A stretch of 64,000 nucleotides of DNA, taken from a candidate division WOR-3 bacterium. GTDB lineage: Bacteria > Hydrothermota > Tepidihabitantia > Tepidihabitantales > CAIPLT01. Location of the stretch: assembly GCA_039801505.1 (NCBI GenBank), contig JBDRUV010000001.1, positions 1 through 64,000 on the forward strand, read 5' to 3'. Under the pieces are notes generated by a model. The model made no database searches. It was not told the DNA's origin and saw only the letters and a list, made by a program, of their open reading frames with translations. A program made the position numbers and the translations under genes. Positions 62,357 to 64,000 of this stretch are shown here, one piece after another (position 1 is the first letter of the stretch; each line of letters begins with the position of its first letter).

Positions 62357-63308
62357 AATTATTATACCGGAACCATACGGATTTTGTTCAGGAGTAAAAA
62401 GAGCCCTAAGGCTAATCCAAAATGCCTTAAAGAAAACGAGCACTGTTCCAATAATTACCCTTGGGGAATTAATTCATAATCCCCAGGTGCTTTTAGAGCT
62501 TAAAAAAGCAAACGTCGTAAGCGTTAAAAGTTTAAATGAACTCACAAAGTATGCTGGCGTCAAAAAAGCATTTGTTGTAATTCGTTCTCACGGCTGCGCT
62601 CCAGAAATAAAAGAAGCAATAAGAAAGATGGGTTTTAAAATCATTGATGCCACATGCCCAACCGTTAATCGGGTTTCGAGGTATGCCCAACAATTGTATA
62701 ACGAAGACTATTTTGTTGTTGTAATAGGTAATAAGGACCATCCGGAAGTAAAAGGTATCTTAGGCCATGTTCCTGATAAAACTCGGATTGCGGTTTACAA
62801 CTCCCAAATTCCCCAGCAGCTTCGTAATAAGGCCAAAAAAATTGCTCTTTTGGCTCAAACCACAATTACTAAAGAAGAATTTCTTTCAGTCATAGCTCGG
62901 TTTAATGTTTTAGATTTTGAAGAGGTTAGAATTGTTAACACTTTATGTAAGGAAGCCCAACTTCGTCAAAGCTCTTGCCAAAACTTAAAAAATTGTGTAG
63001 AATTAATAATCGTTATTGGCGGGCGAAATAGTGCTAATACTAAAAGTCTCTGTAAACTTGCGTCAGGTGCGAGGGCGAAAGTGATTCAGGTCACAAGAAG
63101 TCAAGAGTTACTAAAAAACCGGATAGTGCGAAAAATGTTTTCCAAACCGCGATCAGAAATTACGATCGGAATTATTAGCGGTGCTTCGACACCCAAGAAA
63201 GCAGTTACCCAGGTGGTTGCAACCCTAAAAAGTCTTGCGCAAAACGCCCGGCTGATAACTAAATTTTCGAAATCTCATTTTAAGGAGGTCTTAAATAATA
63301 ATGAGTGA
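62337..63308 (+). CDS. ispH: 4-hydroxy-3-methylbut-2-enyl diphosphate reductase
   Basis: Last step of the MEP isoprenoid pathway, an iron-sulfur enzyme. The 323 residues show all three cluster cysteines (YGFCSGV, DATCPTV, NTLCKEA), the substrate His motifs LGELIHNPQV and RSHGC, GNKDHPEVKGILGH, and ISGASTP. The TGA stop overlaps the rpsA ATG by 8 nt. It indicates use of the MEP rather than the mevalonate route. Confidence 0.95.
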   Translation: MNTPRVKIIIPEPYGFCSGVKRALRLIQNALKKTSTVPIITLGELIHNPQVLLELKKANVVSVKSLNELTKYAGVKKAFVVIRSHGCAPEIKEAIRKMGFKIIDATCPTVNRVSRYAQQLYNEDYFVVVIGNKDHPEVKGILGHVPDKTRIAVYNSQIPQQLRNKAKKIALLAQTTITKEEFLSVIARFNVLDFEEVRIVNTLCKEAQLRQSSCQNLKNCVELIIVIGGRNSANTKSLCKLASGARAKVIQVTRSQELLKNRIVRKMFSKPRSEITIGIISGASTPKKAVTQVVATLKSLAQNARLITKFSKSHFKEVLNNNE

Positions 63309-64000
63309 CATTAATCAAACCAATAATCTTAAATCCCAGAAAGGAGACGAGTATTTAGATTTATATAGTTATACTTTTCGTGAATTAAATCCCGGTGACA
63401 TTGTTAAAGGACGAATTGTTCGATGTCTTGCTAATGGGGTTATTGTAGATATTGGACTTAAGTCCGAGGCTTTCTTACCGCTCGATGAATTTTCCCCAGG
63501 CGAGGAGATCGTTGAAGGCCAAGAAATTTCAGTATTGGTTGAGGAGGTGGAAAACAAAGAAGGGATCCCGGTAATTTCGAAACGTAAAGCCGAAACCAAA
63601 ATCGCTTGGAAAATATTTGAGGAAAAGTTTGCCAACAAGGAAAGTATTCAGGCAAAGGTTATAAATAAAGTTAAAGGCGGTTTAACTGTGGAAATTCACG
63701 GTTTTCCAGCATTTCTTCCTGGCAGTCAAGTTGACTTAAAGCCCGTGATAAATTTTGATGAGCTTATCGGCAAAACATTAGAGGTCCGAATCTTAAACCT
63801 AAATCCTCAAAAACGGAACATTGTTGTTTCCCGCAGAGTAATTTTAGAAGAACGTCTACTGGAGGCTCGTAAACGAGTTTTTTCTCAGGTTAAACCCGGT
63901 GACATTGTTGAGGCCACAGTTACTGGTATTGCTGATTTTGGTGTTTTTGTAGAAATTGATGGTGTGCCAGCCTTACTGCATATTTCCGACTTGTCTTGGG
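63301..64000 (+). CDS. rpsA: 30S ribosomal protein bS1, 3' truncated
   Basis: RNA-binding ribosomal protein that recruits mRNAs with leaders. The ATG at 63301 follows GGAGG (63284-63288) at a long 12-nt spacing. The visible 233 residues contain two full S1 domains (GDIVKGRIVRCLANGVIVDIG; IQAKVINKVKGGLTVEI) and the start of a third (GDIVEATVTGIADFGVFVEIDGVPALLHISDLSW), each cited only in part. The rest lies beyond the window. Its presence matters because many genes here appear leaderless. Confidence 0.95.
   Translation, partial: MSDINQTNNLKSQKGDEYLDLYSYTFRELNPGDIVKGRIVRCLANGVIVDIGLKSEAFLPLDEFSPGEEIVEGQEISVLVEEVENKEGIPVISKRKAETKIAWKIFEEKFANKESIQAKVINKVKGGLTVEIHGFPAFLPGSQVDLKPVINFDELIGKTLEVRILNLNPQKRNIVVSRRVILEERLLEARKRVFSQVKPGDIVEATVTGIADFGVFVEIDGVPALLHISDLSW

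Noticed and set aside
1-64000. CRISPR arrays, tRNA and rRNA genes, insertion sequences
   Set aside because: Reading both strands I found no regularly spaced repeat array, no convincing tRNA cloverleaf, no rRNA stretch and no transposase. Short or unusual RNA genes could still be missed by eye.

Overview
The window reads as a chromosomal segment of an uncultured, outer-membrane-bearing bacterium. Several secreted proteins end in Por/T9SS-type C-terminal sorting domains, and there are outer-membrane-barrel-like proteins and lipoproteins. Together with kelch, YVTN and adhesin-type cargo, this fits an FCB-like candidate phylum such as WOR-3 or Hydrothermota (inference; no 16S gene is present). 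A TtuA-type tRNA thiolase suggests life at elevated temperature, and HypF implies a [NiFe] hydrogenase elsewhere in the genome. Genes are tightly packed, with many 1-25 bp overlaps even between convergent genes.

Layout. 1-11.1 kb (+): fabD (5' truncated), two ion-translocating antiporter-like subunits, smpB, a secreted amidase, murI, rph, rluD, a small membrane protein, hslU and argF. 11.1-20 kb: rpmA, a large kelch-type secreted protein, rmuC, divergent fusA, a YhhQ-type transporter and a barrel-like protein. 20-29.1 kb (+): a barrel-like protein, an M20 peptidase, a site-2 protease, lgt, comF, a VTT protein, valS, an OmpA-like protein and a DUF5683-like protein. 29.1-40.8 kb: a secreted-protein island (kelch, cyclophilin lipoprotein, M14 carboxypeptidase, Cys-laddered YVTN propeller, and two genes with in-frame UGA codons). 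40.8-48.7 kb: murJ, comM, ttuA, the rpsP-khpA-trmD-rplS-rnhB-yraN operon and lipA. 48.7-53.8 kb: mfd, a 19-residue basic microprotein, and dnaA with DnaA boxes (probable oriC). 53.8-58.3 kb: arcC, an unknown gene and hypF. 58.3-60.8 kb: a barrel-like lipoprotein and a BsaWI-like restriction-modification pair. 60.9-64 kb: cmk, plsC, ispH and rpsA (3' truncated).

Main discovery: two tandem genes (37841-38875 and 38888-40780) are each split by one in-frame UGA. Each UGA lies next to a cysteine motif (UxxC in a thioredoxin-like protein; CUxxxC in a T9SS cargo). Each is followed, 20-21 nt later, by the apical loop of a perfect GC-rich hairpin with bacterial SECIS geometry; one loop is GGUC. They are best read as selenoprotein genes of an exported thiol/selenol redox system. 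It sits directly downstream of a propeller protein carrying Cys at the same position in 12 of about 16 repeats.

Two other signals stand out. First, about 16 sigma-70-type promoters (TTGACA-like, 16-17 bp, TATAAT/TAAAAT/TATGCT-like) have a -10 element ending 5-9 nt before the start codon, with no Shine-Dalgarno sequence, implying widespread leaderless mRNAs. Second, the khpA-trmD spacer, where rimM would normally be, holds an exact 26-nt inverted copy of rpsP codons. The operon mRNA could therefore form a duplex of about 35 bp with itself.
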